Shown here: positions 1 through 8,945 of the stretch, one piece after another
Layout of the letters: every line of letters starts with the position of its first letter
How positions within the stretch are numbered: position 1 is the first letter of the stretch
Source: Marinobacter changyiensis
Lineage (GTDB): Bacteria; Pseudomonadota; Gammaproteobacteria; Pseudomonadales; Oleiphilaceae
Assembly: GCF_009193265.1 (NCBI RefSeq)
Contig: NZ_VZZZ01000002.1
Span: forward strand, 121,824 to 185,823
Length of the DNA: 64,000 nt
Direction of reading: 5' to 3'
Position numbers and translations under genes: made by a program
The notes under the pieces: model-generated
Databases searched by the model: none
Told to the model about the DNA's origin: nothing
What the model saw: only the letters and a program-made list of their open reading frames with translations

Positions 1-97
1 TCCCTCAGCGACGCTTAGAATGCGGGTCCCCCTTTTTGGGGGTGGCGACTTATTGTCTGGAATTCGTTTCTTGCATCCGACGCCCCTGTTGATAAAA

Positions 98-191
98 ACA
101 GAACAAGCGGTAGTTGCCAGCGAGCACTTACCACCTCCTTGCTTTGTTCGGGCACCACCCGGGGAAGCTGCATAATCCGTAGGGAGAACTC
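98..191 (+). promoter_or_regulatory. Structured 5' leader of rpsF, possible S6:S18 autoregulatory element
   Basis: The leader can fold. GAACAAGC at 101-108 pairs with GCTTTGTTC at 141-149 with one bulged base. Inside it, GGTA at 109-112 pairs with TACC at 129-132. The segment from 131 on is rich in CC and CACC, and a Shine-Dalgarno GGGAGA follows just before the ATG at 192. In many bacteria the S6:S18 complex binds a structured rpsF leader and represses its own operon. Assigning this leader to that class is inference from position and foldability only; I did not match it to the published consensus. Confidence 0.35.
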
Positions 192-632
192 ATGCGTCAC
201 TACGAAATCGTATTTATGGTACACCCTGATCAGAGCGAGCAAGTGCCCGCGATGATCGAGCGTTATACCGGTGTCATCGGTGAAGATGGCGGCCAGGTAC
301 ATCGCCTTGAAGATTGGGGCCGTCGTCATCTGGCTTACCCGATCAACAAGATCCACAAGGCTCATTACGTCCTGATGAACGTTGAATGTTCACAGGCGGC
401 GATGGACGAGCTGACTCACAACTTCCGTTTCAACGACGCGATCATCCGTGATCTGATCATTCGTCGTGAAGGTGCGGATACCGGGATGTCTCCCATGAAG
501 GCCTCCGAGTCTCGGGAAGATCGTCGTTCTGGCCCTGAAGAACGCCCACGTCGTCCGGCGGAAGCTGACGATCGTAGCCAGGCGGAAGATGACACCCAGG
601 CGGAAGATGACACCCAGGACGAAGAAGAGTAA
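192..632 (+). CDS. rpsF: 30S ribosomal protein S6 with extended acidic C-terminal tail
   Basis: This is small-subunit protein S6, which binds with S18 on the 16S rRNA platform. The first 100 or so residues are near-identical in pattern to enterobacterial S6 ([16 protein letters not shown] at the start, [16 protein letters not shown] around 36-51). GGGAGA six bases upstream of the ATG supports this start. The protein has 146 residues, longer than the 131-135 of E. coli. The extra length is a charged tail whose end holds two copies of the hexapeptide QAEDDT followed by QDEEE. They are encoded by a perfect 18-bp tandem repeat at 579-596 and 597-614. S6 tails are polyglutamylated by RimK in other gammaproteobacteria, and a rimK gene lies at 28736. 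First gene of the rpsF-rpsR-membrane protein-rplI group. Confidence 0.97.
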   Translation: MRHYEIVFMVHPDQSEQVPAMIERYTGVIGEDGGQVHRLEDWGRRHLAYPINKIHKAHYVLMNVECSQAAMDELTHNFRFNDAIIRDLIIRREGADTGMSPMKASESREDRRSGPEERPRRPAEADDRSQAEDDTQAEDDTQDEEE

Positions 633-660
633 TCCACCACCGGAGTTGAGGAGTTAATTC

Positions 661-891
661 ATGGCTCGTTTTTTTAGACGTCGCAAGTTTTGCCGCTTCA
701 CTGCGGAAGGCGTAAAAGAGATCGATTACAAAGATCTCGAAACGCTGAAAGGCTATGTTACTGAAACTGGCAAAATCGTGCCCAGCCGTATCACCGGCAC
801 CAAGGCACGGTACCAGCGCCAATTGTCGTCCGCGATCAAACGCGCTCGCTTCCTGGCACTGCTGCCTTACTCGGATGGCCACGATAACTAA
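661..891 (+). CDS. rpsR: 30S ribosomal protein S18
   Basis: S18 is the partner of S6 on the small-subunit platform. The 76-residue length and the sequence (basic N-terminus, [17 protein letters not shown] near 9-25, then [18 protein letters not shown]) are diagnostic. Only one cysteine is present, so this is the zinc-free form of the protein. The gene starts 28 bases after rpsF with GAGGAG in the spacer, and the two are almost certainly cotranscribed and assembled as a heterodimer. Confidence 0.98.
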   Translation: MARFFRRRKFCRFTAEGVKEIDYKDLETLKGYVTETGKIVPSRITGTKARYQRQLSSAIKRARFLALLPYSDGHDN

Positions 892-920
892 GTAATCAAG
901 TAACAACAGGATTCGGGACC

Positions 921-1787
921 ATGCGTGCATTGGCACAGTTTGTAATGCGCGGTCCCATGCAGGCGGCCGGGGTTGCAGCCTTAACAACGGCAGTACCCTT
1001 GCTGTTCTGGATTGGCGCCGCAGTCATCGGTCTCGTCATTTTGAGACTGGGGCTCCGTCAGGGTTTGAGTATTGGCCTTTGGGCATTGCTTCCGGCGCTT
1101 GGCTGGAGCTGGTTCGGGCACGACCCTACCGCTCTGGCGATACTGCTTGAAGTGGCGCTGATGGCCGCTGTTCTGAGGACCTCCCAGTCCTGGCAAAAAG
1201 CGCTGCTGGCGGGAAGCGCCCTGGCGCTGATTATCGGTTTGCTCCTGCCAGTCCTGTATCCGGGGTTGTTGGAGCAGCTGGTTCAAACCGGGGTTTCGTT
1301 CTACCAGCAGTACAACGCAGAGGTCGCCCGGGAAATGGGGGACCAGCTGGAGCCGGTGATCCGGCAGACCATGAACGCGAGTATGGCCGGCACCTTTCTG
1401 GTCGCCGGGGTTGTGCTCACCATGGTCGCTCGAAGCTGGCAGGCAGGGTTATATAACCCTGGGGGGTTCCGTAAGGAATTCCATGGGCTGCGGTTGTCGG
1501 GGCCAGTGGCGACGATGTGTGTCGTCGCTATGTTTGCAGGGCCTGTGCTGGGGTTGAACTCGGTGCTCGTGGCCTGGGTTGCCGGTTTACCGCTGATCAT
1601 TGCGGCGGTGGCGCTGGTGCACGGAATTGTCGGACGCAAGGGGTTGAGCAAGCAGTGGCTGGGTATGTTCTACGTAGCGATGCTGTTGCTCGGGCCGAGT
1701 CTGTTGTTGCTGTTGCTTGTTGTGGCATTTGTGGATAGCTGGCTGGATATCCGGGGGCGAATGAAGCCCTCGAAACCGGCCGAATAA
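921..1787 (+). CDS. Polytopic membrane protein between rpsR and rplI (DUF2232/YybS-like)
   Basis: The 288 residues contain about seven to eight long hydrophobic stretches, beginning with one around 25-50 and ending with an almost pure leucine and valine helix near 250-270. There are no catalytic motifs that I recognise. An uncharacterised membrane protein sits at exactly this place, between S18 and L9, in Pseudomonas and relatives, and Firmicutes carry a DUF2232 membrane protein (YybS) near rplI. Equating this one with DUF2232 is inference from position and topology. It starts 29 bases after rpsR and ends 20 bases before rplI, so it is very probably in the ribosomal operon. Function unknown; a transporter-like or membrane-organising role is possible. 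Confidence 0.8.
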   Translation: MRALAQFVMRGPMQAAGVAALTTAVPLLFWIGAAVIGLVILRLGLRQGLSIGLWALLPALGWSWFGHDPTALAILLEVALMAAVLRTSQSWQKALLAGSALALIIGLLLPVLYPGLLEQLVQTGVSFYQQYNAEVAREMGDQLEPVIRQTMNASMAGTFLVAGVVLTMVARSWQAGLYNPGGFRKEFHGLRLSGPVATMCVVAMFAGPVLGLNSVLVAWVAGLPLIIAAVALVHGIVGRKGLSKQWLGMFYVAMLLLGPSLLLLLLVVAFVDSWLDIRGRMKPSKPAE

Positions 1788-1807
1788 AGCATGAAGAGGT
1801 TAACGAG

Positions 1808-2254
1808 ATGGAAGTTATTCTGCTCGAAAAAGTAGCAAACCTGGGTACTCTGGGTGACAAGGTCAAGGTCAAGGCCGGTTACGGTCGTAATTATCTGGTG
1901 CCTTACGGTATCGCCGTACCGGCAACAGAGACCAACCTGAAGGCGTTTGAAGAGCGTCGTGTGGAGCTTGAAAAAGCAGCAGCAGACAAGATGGTCTCTG
2001 CCAAGGCACGCGCTGAAGCACTTGAAGGCACATCCTATACCATCAGCTCCAAAGCTGGTGATGAAGGCAAGCTGTTCGGTTCTATCGGTGTTCGTGACAT
2101 TGCTGATGCAGTCAGCACCAGTGGCACGGTAGTCGAGAAGAGCGAAGTGCGTCTGCCGGAAGGCCCGCTACGTGTCGTGGGTGAATACGACATTGAGCTT
2201 CAGCTGCATTCCGACGTTATTGTCGAGATCAAGCTGTCGGTCGTTGCCGAGTAA
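1808..2254 (+). CDS. rplI: 50S ribosomal protein L9
   Basis: L9 binds domain V of 23S rRNA near the base of the L1 stalk and helps maintain reading frame. The 148-residue protein has the typical two-lobed form: N-terminal domain [17 protein letters not shown] with a GYGRNYLVP segment near 24-32, a long linking helix around 40-75 ([17 protein letters not shown]), and a C-terminal domain with [14 protein letters not shown] near 89-102. Length matches the family. It closes the rpsF operon; a strong terminator lies about 125 bases downstream. Confidence 0.98.
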   Translation: MEVILLEKVANLGTLGDKVKVKAGYGRNYLVPYGIAVPATETNLKAFEERRVELEKAAADKMVSAKARAEALEGTSYTISSKAGDEGKLFGSIGVRDIADAVSTSGTVVEKSEVRLPEGPLRVVGEYDIELQLHSDVIVEIKLSVVAE

Positions 2255-2264
2255 ACTGAAAAAC

Positions 2265-2325
2265 GTGCGGTGATGCTCGTGGCTCTGGAATCCACGGTTT
2301 CATCGGCTTGAGTTATCACCCGCAC
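2265..2325 (+). other. Long imperfect stem-loop after rplI
   Basis: GTGCGGTGAT at 2265-2274 pairs with ATCACCCGCAC at 2315-2325 with one bulge. An inner stem CGTGG (2278-2282) with CCACG (2292-2296) lies between. No T-run follows, so it is not a classical terminator. It could protect the 3' end of the ribosomal operon transcript or act in processing; this is inference. Confidence 0.4.
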
Positions 2326-2377
2326 TGAGTGAACAACGGTTTGCGAACTGGCGACAGTCCGTATTCCGATGTCACTG

Positions 2378-2413
2378 ACAAGCCCGGACCGCGAGAGCGG
2401 CTTCCGGGCTTGT
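2378..2413 (+). terminator. Intrinsic terminator between rplI and dnaB
   Basis: ACAAGCCCGGA at 2378-2388 is perfectly complementary to TCCGGGCTTGT at 2403-2413. An inner CCGC-GAGA-GCGG hairpin extends the stem, and the T-rich TGTTGCTTTCT follows. It ends the rpsF operon. It lies inside a possible N-terminal extension of the dnaB frame, which argues that translation of dnaB begins further downstream at 2506. Confidence 0.8.
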
Positions 2414-2505
2414 TGCTTTCTGATATGCTTACATCCTCACGCGATCGTCCCGGCCAAAACCGGCTGCACGATCAGGCACGGCAGACATCACTGAAGAAGT
2501 ATTTC

Positions 2506-3903
2506 ATGGCAACGACCAACCTGAAGCCGTCATCGATGGACAATGAAACCAGCAGAATCAAAGTGCCGCCGCATTCGCTTGAGGCGGAGCAGGCGGTTCT
2601 GGGTGGCCTGATGCTGGATAATCGCCGCTTCGATGAAGTCTCTGAAATCATCACCTCGTCGGATTTTTATCGACAGGATCACCGGCTTATTTTCGGCGCT
2701 GCCGAGCGGCTGGCCGGTGCGGGTGAGCCACTGGATGTGGTTACCCTGGCGGAATTCCTGGAGCGCGCGGGGGATATCGAGGATTCAGGTGGTTTGTCTT
2801 ATCTGGCGGAACTGGCGGAAAAGACGCCGGGTGCCACCAACATCAAAGCTTACTCACAGATTGTCCGGGAGCGCTCGGTACTGCGTCAGCTGATCGAGGT
2901 ATCGGGGGGCATTTCCGATTCCGCTTTCAATCCGTTGGGGCGTACCAGCGATGAAATTCTGGATGAAGCCGAGCGCAATGTCTTCCGGATTGCGGAATCG
3001 CGCACGCAAACGGGCTCGGGCCCCCAGGCCATTAACCCGATCCTGACCAAGGCATTGACCCGGATTGAGGAGTTGTTCGAGTCGGGGGAGACGATCACCG
3101 GTCTCACCAGTGGTTTCAAGGATCTCGATGACTGGACTTCCGGTATGCAGCCGTCAGATCTGATCATCGTTGCCGGGCGGCCCTCCATGGGTAAAACGAC
3201 CTTTGCGATGAACATGGTCGAGAACGCACTGATCAGTACCAGCCAGCCAATCCTCGTGTTCAGTATGGAAATGCCTGCGGATGCCCTGGTTATGCGTATG
3301 CTGTCGTCCCTGGGCCGCATAGACCAGTCCCGGATGCGCAGCGGCCGGCTGGAAGAGGAAGACTGGCCCCGGCTGACCTCGGCGGTCAGCCTGCTCAAAG
3401 ACAAGCCGCTGTATATTGATGACACTCCGGCCCTGAGTCCGACCGAAATGCGTTCCCGGGCGCGACGGGTGGCCCGGGACAACAACGGCAAGTTGGCCAT
3501 GATCATGGTGGATTACCTCCAGCTTATGCGGGTGCCGGGAAGCAATGAAGGCCGGACGGCTGAGATATCCGAGATATCGCGCTCCCTGAAAGGCCTCGCC
3601 AAGGAGCTGAACTGCCCGGTAGTGGCGCTGTCCCAGCTTAACCGAAGCCTTGAGCAACGACCCAACAAGCGGCCCGTCAACTCGGACTTGCGAGAGTCCG
3701 GTGCCATTGAGCAGGATGCTGACATCATCATGTTTGTCTATCGGGACGAAGTGTATAACGAAGATACCCAGGACAAAGGCATTGCAGAAATTATCATCGG
3801 TAAACAGCGTAATGGACCTATCGGCACCGTGCGTCTTGCCTTTATTGGCAAATTTACCAAATTTGAGGATCTTGCCCACGGCGATTACGGTGGAGATTAC
3901 TGA
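2506..3903 (+). CDS. dnaB: Replicative DNA helicase DnaB
   Basis: DnaB is the hexameric 5'-3' helicase that unwinds the replication fork and recruits primase. The N-terminal domain begins with the conserved PPHSLEAEQAVLGGLMLD. The RecA-like C-terminal domain has Walker A GRPSMGKT with Lys230 and the Walker B-like DYLQLM. The frame stays open upstream to 2329, but that stretch contains a strong terminator and its translation does not resemble DnaB. The ATG at 2506 gives 465 residues, against 471 in E. coli. An alternative start is the internal ATG at 2536. The stop overlaps the alr start by one base (TGATG), so the two are translationally coupled. Confidence 0.97.
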   Translation: MATTNLKPSSMDNETSRIKVPPHSLEAEQAVLGGLMLDNRRFDEVSEIITSSDFYRQDHRLIFGAAERLAGAGEPLDVVTLAEFLERAGDIEDSGGLSYLAELAEKTPGATNIKAYSQIVRERSVLRQLIEVSGGISDSAFNPLGRTSDEILDEAERNVFRIAESRTQTGSGPQAINPILTKALTRIEELFESGETITGLTSGFKDLDDWTSGMQPSDLIIVAGRPSMGKTTFAMNMVENALISTSQPILVFSMEMPADALVMRMLSSLGRIDQSRMRSGRLEEEDWPRLTSAVSLLKDKPLYIDDTPALSPTEMRSRARRVARDNNGKLAMIMVDYLQLMRVPGSNEGRTAEISEISRSLKGLAKELNCPVVALSQLNRSLEQRPNKRPVNSDLRESGAIEQDADIIMFVYRDEVYNEDTQDKGIAEIIIGKQRNGPIGTVRLAFIGKFTKFEDLAHGDYGGDY

Positions 3904-4976
3904 TGCCCCGGAACACCATAGCCCATATTGACCTGGATGCCCTGCGATTCAATTTTAGCCTGGCCGCTGCCAATGCCGGCAGTGCCCGGCCAATGGCAGT
4001 GGTCAAGGCCGATGGCTATGGTCACGGCATCCGGGCGGTGGCCCGCGCCCTGGCAACGGACACGGAATGCTATGCGGTTGCCTGCCTTGAAGAAGCACTG
4101 GCCATTCGGGCTGAGGGCTTGACCCATCCGGTGGTGCTGCTGGAAGGTGTTCACGCGCAGGCAGACCTGAAGATCTGCCTGAAAGAAGGCTTTGAGCCGG
4201 TATTGCACAACAAGGTGCAGATAGACTGGCTAACCTCAGAACCGGTTCGACCGGTTATCTGGCTGAAGCTGAATACCGGTATGAATCGTCTCGGATTTGG
4301 TCCACAAGAGCTGGCGGAGGTGGTGGATCGGCTCGCACCCGATGAGGGGCTGATTCGCGGTCTGATGACGCATTTTGCCTGTGCTGACGATCTCGCCAGC
4401 CCCGAAACCGCCGCGCAAACGGAAGTGTTTGCCAATTTTGCCGAGGCCCATCCGGACCTTCAGCGTAGCGTGGGCAATTCCGCGGCTCATTTTCGTCCTG
4501 GCCAGGCGCTTTATGAATGGACTCGTCCGGGTATCATGCTTTATGGGGCCACGCCATTGATAGGCCAGACCGGGCCTGAACTGGGGCTGCGCCCGGTTAT
4601 GTCGCTGGAATCCGAACTGATCAGTGTACGAACGCTCGCGGCGGGCGATCAGGTCGGTTATGGCGGCACCTGGACCGCTGAAAAACCTACACCCATGGGT
4701 ATTGTCGCCGTGGGTTACGGCGATGGCTATCCCCGTCACGCAGGTACCGGAACCCCAGCCTGGATTAATGGCCGTCGCGTGAACCTGATAGGGCGGGTTT
4801 CCATGGACATGCTGGCGCTCGACCTGTCGGACGCCCCGGATGCCCGTATTGGTGACAAAGTGGAGCTATGGGGCGCCCATGTTGCAGTGGATGAGGTGGC
4901 CCGCCATGCCGGCACCATTGCCTACGAGCTGTTGACCGGCGTCACTGCCCGGGTTCCCAGGCAATACAGTGAGTAG
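3903..4976 (+). CDS. alr: Alanine racemase
   Basis: This PLP enzyme interconverts L- and D-alanine and supplies D-Ala for peptidoglycan. The PLP-binding lysine is Lys35 in AVVKADGYGHG. The catalytic tyrosine is in VGYGGTW in the second half, and the C-terminal beta domain ends with RVPRQY. Length is 357, normal for the family. The dnaB-alr order is common in Pseudomonas and its relatives. The gene is coupled to dnaB through TGATG and is likely transcribed with it. Confidence 0.97.
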   Translation: MPRNTIAHIDLDALRFNFSLAAANAGSARPMAVVKADGYGHGIRAVARALATDTECYAVACLEEALAIRAEGLTHPVVLLEGVHAQADLKICLKEGFEPVLHNKVQIDWLTSEPVRPVIWLKLNTGMNRLGFGPQELAEVVDRLAPDEGLIRGLMTHFACADDLASPETAAQTEVFANFAEAHPDLQRSVGNSAAHFRPGQALYEWTRPGIMLYGATPLIGQTGPELGLRPVMSLESELISVRTLAAGDQVGYGGTWTAEKPTPMGIVAVGYGDGYPRHAGTGTPAWINGRRVNLIGRVSMDMLALDLSDAPDARIGDKVELWGAHVAVDEVARHAGTIAYELLTGVTARVPRQYSE

Positions 4977-5109
4977 GCGGGGTGCCAAAATCCCTGCCGC
5001 CATTGGCTCGAATGCGTATGCGCGGCTGTCAGATTAATGATACTAATAGAGTTGTACACGTAGTAAATCGAACAGTAACCCGATCCTGATATTGAGTGGT
5101 GTACACCCT

Positions 5110-5985
5110 GTGAATGTTGTCGTAGTGCATGATTATGGTCCTCTGGGACAGATTCTGTTGGAGCGGTTAAAAAAGACCTCGCTGCACATCAGTCCACTAT
5201 TGATCAGTGAACCGGACAAGGCTGACCTCTCGGCTCTTGCCCAATGGGTGCCGGATGATACCGACCTGATCGTGAATGCCTTGTGGCTGACGGATCCGGA
5301 AGCAGCAGAGCAGGATCCGGAAGCCACGCGGCAGGCCGCGTTCAGTATTCCCGCGGCGCTGGCAGAACACGCCCGCCAATACAACCAGGCGGTGTTTCAG
5401 CTTTCAAGCAGCTACGTATTTGACGGACGCAAGCAGAGCGCTTATATCACCTCCAATCCTGGCCAGCCCTTCAGTCAACTGGGTAACTGGCAGTGGGAGT
5501 GTGAGCAGGCATTGCGAACGCTGGTGCCCCGTCACATTATCCTGCGCACGGGCTGGAGTCTTGGGCGCTTTATCCGCAAAGTGCAGGGCAGTGCCTCTGC
5601 CCACCAAACCATTGAACTTTCCAGCCGACATCAGGGGCAACCCGTGTCTTACCGGGATCTTGCCCGGGTGATGGTGGCGATTATTCAACAACTGGATTGC
5701 GGAGCCGATGTTTGGGGCACGTATCAGTACGCCGGCGCGGAAGCGGTTTCCCAGTATGACCTGGGTCTTGCACTGGTAGGGCTGCCTGGTACACCGGGGG
5801 ACGTCAGAGTAGTCGATAAAGTGCCCGCCTGGGCCTCATTGGAGCTTGAGAACGCGACGCTGGGCTGCACCAAGATCCGCAATACGTTTGGCATCAAGCA
5901 ACGGCCCTGGCGCTCGTGCCTGACGGACGAACTTGAAGTCATGGAAATCACCCACGATTCCCCGATTCGGGAAACCGTGGATTGA
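5110..5985 (+). CDS. RmlD-like sugar-nucleotide-binding protein with degenerate active site
   Basis: The fold resembles dTDP-4-dehydrorhamnose reductase (RmlD, extended SDR). A Rossmann-type start NVVVVHDYGPLGQILLERL is followed by QLSSSYVFDG, the counterpart of the LSTDYVFDG of RmlD. The catalytic YxxxK is not visible: the segment aligned with YGxxKxxGE reads LGNWQWECE, so Tyr and Lys appear replaced by Leu and Gln, and the dinucleotide loop lacks one glycine. A TTG at 5092 is an alternative start; the GTG at 5110 is preferred because it opens directly on the first beta strand. Shine-Dalgarno support is weak for both. It stands alone after alr, with no other rhamnose genes nearby, so a binding or regulatory role is more likely than dTDP-rhamnose synthesis. 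Confidence 0.65.
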   Translation: MNVVVVHDYGPLGQILLERLKKTSLHISPLLISEPDKADLSALAQWVPDDTDLIVNALWLTDPEAAEQDPEATRQAAFSIPAALAEHARQYNQAVFQLSSSYVFDGRKQSAYITSNPGQPFSQLGNWQWECEQALRTLVPRHIILRTGWSLGRFIRKVQGSASAHQTIELSSRHQGQPVSYRDLARVMVAIIQQLDCGADVWGTYQYAGAEAVSQYDLGLALVGLPGTPGDVRVVDKVPAWASLELENATLGCTKIRNTFGIKQRPWRSCLTDELEVMEITHDSPIRETVD

Positions 5986-6031
5986 GTTCCGCAGCTATTC
6001 ACGCTAAAGCGGCTAACACGCTCAGACAGGT

Positions 6032-7240
6032 CTAAAGCTTTCTGAACACCAGTGAAGCATTGGTGCCGCCAAAGCCGAAGCTGTTGGACATTACAGTCTC
6101 CAGATGGGCCTCTTTGGCTTCCGGCCCGACAATAGGCATCCCGGTAATTTTTGCGTCCGTGGACTTCAGGTTGGCAGTACCGCTGATGAAACCGTTCTGA
6201 AGCATCAGGAGTGTGTAGATAGCCTCATGCGCACCGGATGCGCCCAGTGAGTGACCCGACAAAGACTTGGTGGATGAAATCGCCGGTATGTGCTCCCCGA
6301 AGACTTCTTTCACCGCCCCCATTTCTGCCACGTCGCCCACAGGTGTACTGGTGCCATGGGCGTTGATGTAGTCGATGGGTGCGTTCACTGTGGCGAGTGC
6401 CTGGCGCATACAGCGCCTTGCTCCTTCGCCGGAGGGCGCAACCATGTCGTAGCCATCGGACGTAGCGCCATAGCCGACAATCTCAGCGAGTATGTTGGCA
6501 CCGCGTTTCTTGGCATGCTCGAGTTCCTCGACTACCACCATACCGCCGCCACCGGCAATAACGAAGCCATCACGGCCACTGTCGAATGGTCGGGAGGCAG
6601 TTTCCGGTGCGTCATTGTACTTGGTAGACAGAGCGCCCATCGCATCAAACAGCATGGTCAGGCTCCAGTCCTCTTCCTCGCCACCGCCGGCGAAGACAAT
6701 GTCCTGTTTGTCCATCTGAATCTGCTCCATGGCGTGGCCGATACAGTGCGCGCTGGTGGCGCAAGCTGACGCCATGGAATAGTTCACACCACGAATTTTA
6801 AAGGCCGTGGCGAGACAGGCGGACACCGTGCTGGTCATGATGCGGGGCACCATGTAGGGGCCGATGCGTTTGACACCCTTGCTGCGCATCAAGTCAATGG
6901 CCTCCACCTGGCTGGCACAGGAAGCGCCGCCGGAACCGGCAATCAGGCCGGTGCGATCGTTGGAGATCATCGCTTCGGTCAGTCCTGAAGCGTCAACCGC
7001 CTGCTGCATCGACAGATAGCTATACATCGCTGACTGCCCCATAAATCGCTTCAGTTTGCGGTCAATGGTGGAGGTATCGACATCCACCGAGCCCGATACC
7101 TGGCTGCGAAAACCCTTGTCGCGATAGGCTTCGTTGAAGCGAATGCCGGATTTCCCGGTTCTGAGGCTGTTCAGCACCTCTTCAGTAGAATTCCCGAGGC
7201 ACGACACTATGCCCATGCCTGTGATTACAACCCGTCTCAT
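6032..7240 (-). CDS. fabB: 3-oxoacyl-[acyl-carrier-protein] synthase I
   Basis: FabB elongates acyl-ACP with malonyl-ACP and is needed for unsaturated fatty acids. The sequence follows E. coli FabB closely: [17 protein letters not shown] at the start, nucleophile Cys160 in SACATSAHC, the histidines in [11 protein letters not shown] and [10 protein letters not shown], and [18 protein letters not shown] at the end. The ATG at 7240 is preceded by a perfect AGGAGG and gives 402 residues, so a 12-residue upstream extension is unlikely to be used. Unlike Pseudomonas, where fabA and fabB form an operon, no fabA is adjacent here; the upstream neighbour is the GTPase YlqF. Confidence 0.96.
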   Translation of the reverse strand: MRRVVITGMGIVSCLGNSTEEVLNSLRTGKSGIRFNEAYRDKGFRSQVSGSVDVDTSTIDRKLKRFMGQSAMYSYLSMQQAVDASGLTEAMISNDRTGLIAGSGGASCASQVEAIDLMRSKGVKRIGPYMVPRIMTSTVSACLATAFKIRGVNYSMASACATSAHCIGHAMEQIQMDKQDIVFAGGGEEEDWSLTMLFDAMGALSTKYNDAPETASRPFDSGRDGFVIAGGGGMVVVEELEHAKKRGANILAEIVGYGATSDGYDMVAPSGEGARRCMRQALATVNAPIDYINAHGTSTPVGDVAEMGAVKEVFGEHIPAISSTKSLSGHSLGASGAHEAIYTLLMLQNGFISGTANLKSTDAKITGMPIVGPEAKEAHLETVMSNSFGFGGTNASLVFRKL

Positions 7241-7356
7241 AAAACCTCCTGTCCCGACCTGCCCGCGGTAGCGCAATGCAGGTTCGGTCGTTAAACCTGT
7301 ATTGCTACCAGTGTAGGTGGTTTCGGCGCTGACCGGTATTTGACCTTTGAAGGGGG

Positions 7357-8259
7357 CTACCTTTTAGCGTCCCTGTCGCGGGAACTCGCCTGCTGTTCCG
7401 ACTGCAGCAGTTCCGCCGCCTCGGCCGCTACCATATCAGGCGTCTCGAGACTGATCGGCCCGAGTTTGCCTGCGCGCAATTCGTTGAGCAGGACTTCCGA
7501 GACTTTATGGAGGTCCGGAACCCCGCCCCGGGAAAAGAAATTACGCTGTACTGCAATGGCGTCCATCAATGCAAGGCCGTCGACCGGCAGGGCCTTAAGC
7601 TTATAGCGCTCCATCAGGGCAGTCGGGTAAGCCTTTAGCAGATAGTCGGAAGCAAACAGCGCGACATCGTCAAACTCGATCACAGCGCTGCGAATGGCGC
7701 CTGTTACAGCGAGCCGGTAGCCGCAGGCTGCTGGCGACAGTTTGGGCCACAAAAACCCCGGAGTGTCATACAGCAGAATGTTGTCCGGCAGCTTGATCAC
7801 CTGTTGGGCCCGGGTGACTGCGGGCTCATTGCCGGTTTTGGCGGCTGAGCGACCGGCAAGCGTATTGATCAGGGTCGATTTGCCCACATTGGGGATACCC
7901 AGGATCATTACCCGCAGGGCACTGCGCTCACGATTTTTGTGGCTGGTCATATCCTGAGCCACCTTCAGGATACCAAGGGCTTCGGAGCGCTGGTTATGGG
8001 TCAGGGTAATAGCCCGGAGCCTGTCCTGCTGCTCCAGATGTTGCTGCCACTGCAGGGTGATCGCCGGGTCCGCCAGATCCCTTTTGTTGAGCACCTTGAT
8101 CACTGGAGTGTCCCCACGAAGGGCCGGGACAAGCGGATTTTCGCTGCTGAAAGGAATGCGGGCATCAAGCACCTCGATAATGAGGTCCATTTGCGGCATT
8201 ATTTTTTTGATCTCCTTGCGGGCCTTGTGCATATGCCCGGGAAACCAGTTGATAGCCAT
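7357..8259 (-). CDS. ylqF: Ribosome biogenesis GTPase YlqF/RbgA family
   Basis: This is a circularly permuted GTPase that acts in late large-subunit assembly in bacteria where it has been studied (Bacillus RbgA). The motif order shows the permutation: G4 NKRDL comes first (about residues 60-64), then G1 [10 protein letters not shown] (near 120) and G3 DTPG (near 165). The protein opens with [15 protein letters not shown], characteristic of the family. The ATG at 8259 is chosen because GGAG precedes it and homology begins there; the frame extends upstream to 8322. Product length 300. A charged C-terminal end holds the usual RNA-binding region. Confidence 0.92.
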   Translation of the reverse strand: MAINWFPGHMHKARKEIKKIMPQMDLIIEVLDARIPFSSENPLVPALRGDTPVIKVLNKRDLADPAITLQWQQHLEQQDRLRAITLTHNQRSEALGILKVAQDMTSHKNRERSALRVMILGIPNVGKSTLINTLAGRSAAKTGNEPAVTRAQQVIKLPDNILLYDTPGFLWPKLSPAACGYRLAVTGAIRSAVIEFDDVALFASDYLLKAYPTALMERYKLKALPVDGLALMDAIAVQRNFFSRGGVPDLHKVSEVLLNELRAGKLGPISLETPDMVAAEAAELLQSEQQASSRDRDAKR

Positions 8260-8478
8260 GCGTGAAACTCCGTCGATAAGTCGAATTGGCGTCATTATGG
8301 ACGGGAATGAATAATTTTTCACACTAAAGCCTGCGCCGCCTGTGGAGCGGTGTATAGGCTTTTACGGTGGGACGTATGTACAAATTAACGAGGGGTCGGG
8401 GTGAACATTTACCGATTTTTGTTTTAGGGTGTATGACCTTGAACAGTTAAAACAAACCCTTGAATGTCGGAGAGCACT

Positions 8479-8922
8479 ATGAAATTTGTCAAAATGTTCG
8501 GAATTATGCTGATTACATTGGGTTTTGGCTCCACTGCACTGGCGCAGCAGGCCGCACCCGGTGATCAGCCGGATCAGGTAGATCAGCTCGCCGAACTGGT
8601 CGGGCTCGATGAGACCCAGCAAAAAGAAATTCGCAGCATTTTTGAAGACATGCAGGGTGAGATCAGTGAGCTCCAGGCTGAAGCCCGGACACTCCAACAA
8701 GAGCTGCAAGCGCAGATCAAACCGGATTTTGACGAAGACCAGATCCGTGAAGATGCCGAGAAGCTTGGCGATCTGACCGGTGAGATGGCGGCGTTGTCTA
8801 CTCTGATGCAGGCGAAGGTGGACAAGGTCTTTACCGAAGAACAACGCGCTACGCTGCAGCAGCGCATGCAACAGATGCAGCAGCAAATGCAGCAGCGCCA
8901 GATGCAACAACAAATGCAGTAA
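8479..8922 (+). CDS. Spy/CpxP-like periplasmic protein (LTxxQ family)
   Basis: A 147-residue exported protein. It has a signal peptide (KFVKMFGIMLITLGFGSTALAQ, cleavage after ALA around residue 20) followed by an almost entirely helical acidic region. Two degenerate copies of the LTxxQ motif are visible: LDETQQ near 45 and FTEEQR near 120. This is the arrangement of Spy and CpxP, periplasmic chaperones of the envelope stress response. The last 25 residues are a low-complexity Gln-Met tract (MQQMQQQMQQRQ). GGAGAG before the ATG supports this start. The gene is monocistronic with its own strong terminator. Chaperone function is inferred from the family. Confidence 0.75.
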   Translation: MKFVKMFGIMLITLGFGSTALAQQAAPGDQPDQVDQLAELVGLDETQQKEIRSIFEDMQGEISELQAEARTLQQELQAQIKPDFDEDQIREDAEKLGDLTGEMAALSTLMQAKVDKVFTEEQRATLQQRMQQMQQQMQQRQMQQQMQ

Positions 8923-8945
8923 GTCTACTCCCGAGAATCTGAAGT

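Noticed and set aside
28..42. CCCCC-TTTTT-GGGGG hairpin at the window start as a terminator
   Set aside because: No T-run follows on either strand and the upstream gene, if any, is outside the window.
71..98. TTGCAT/TAAAAA promoter for rpsF
   Set aside because: A start at about 105 would cut the left arm of the leader stem at 101-108; both cannot be right, and the -10 is poor.
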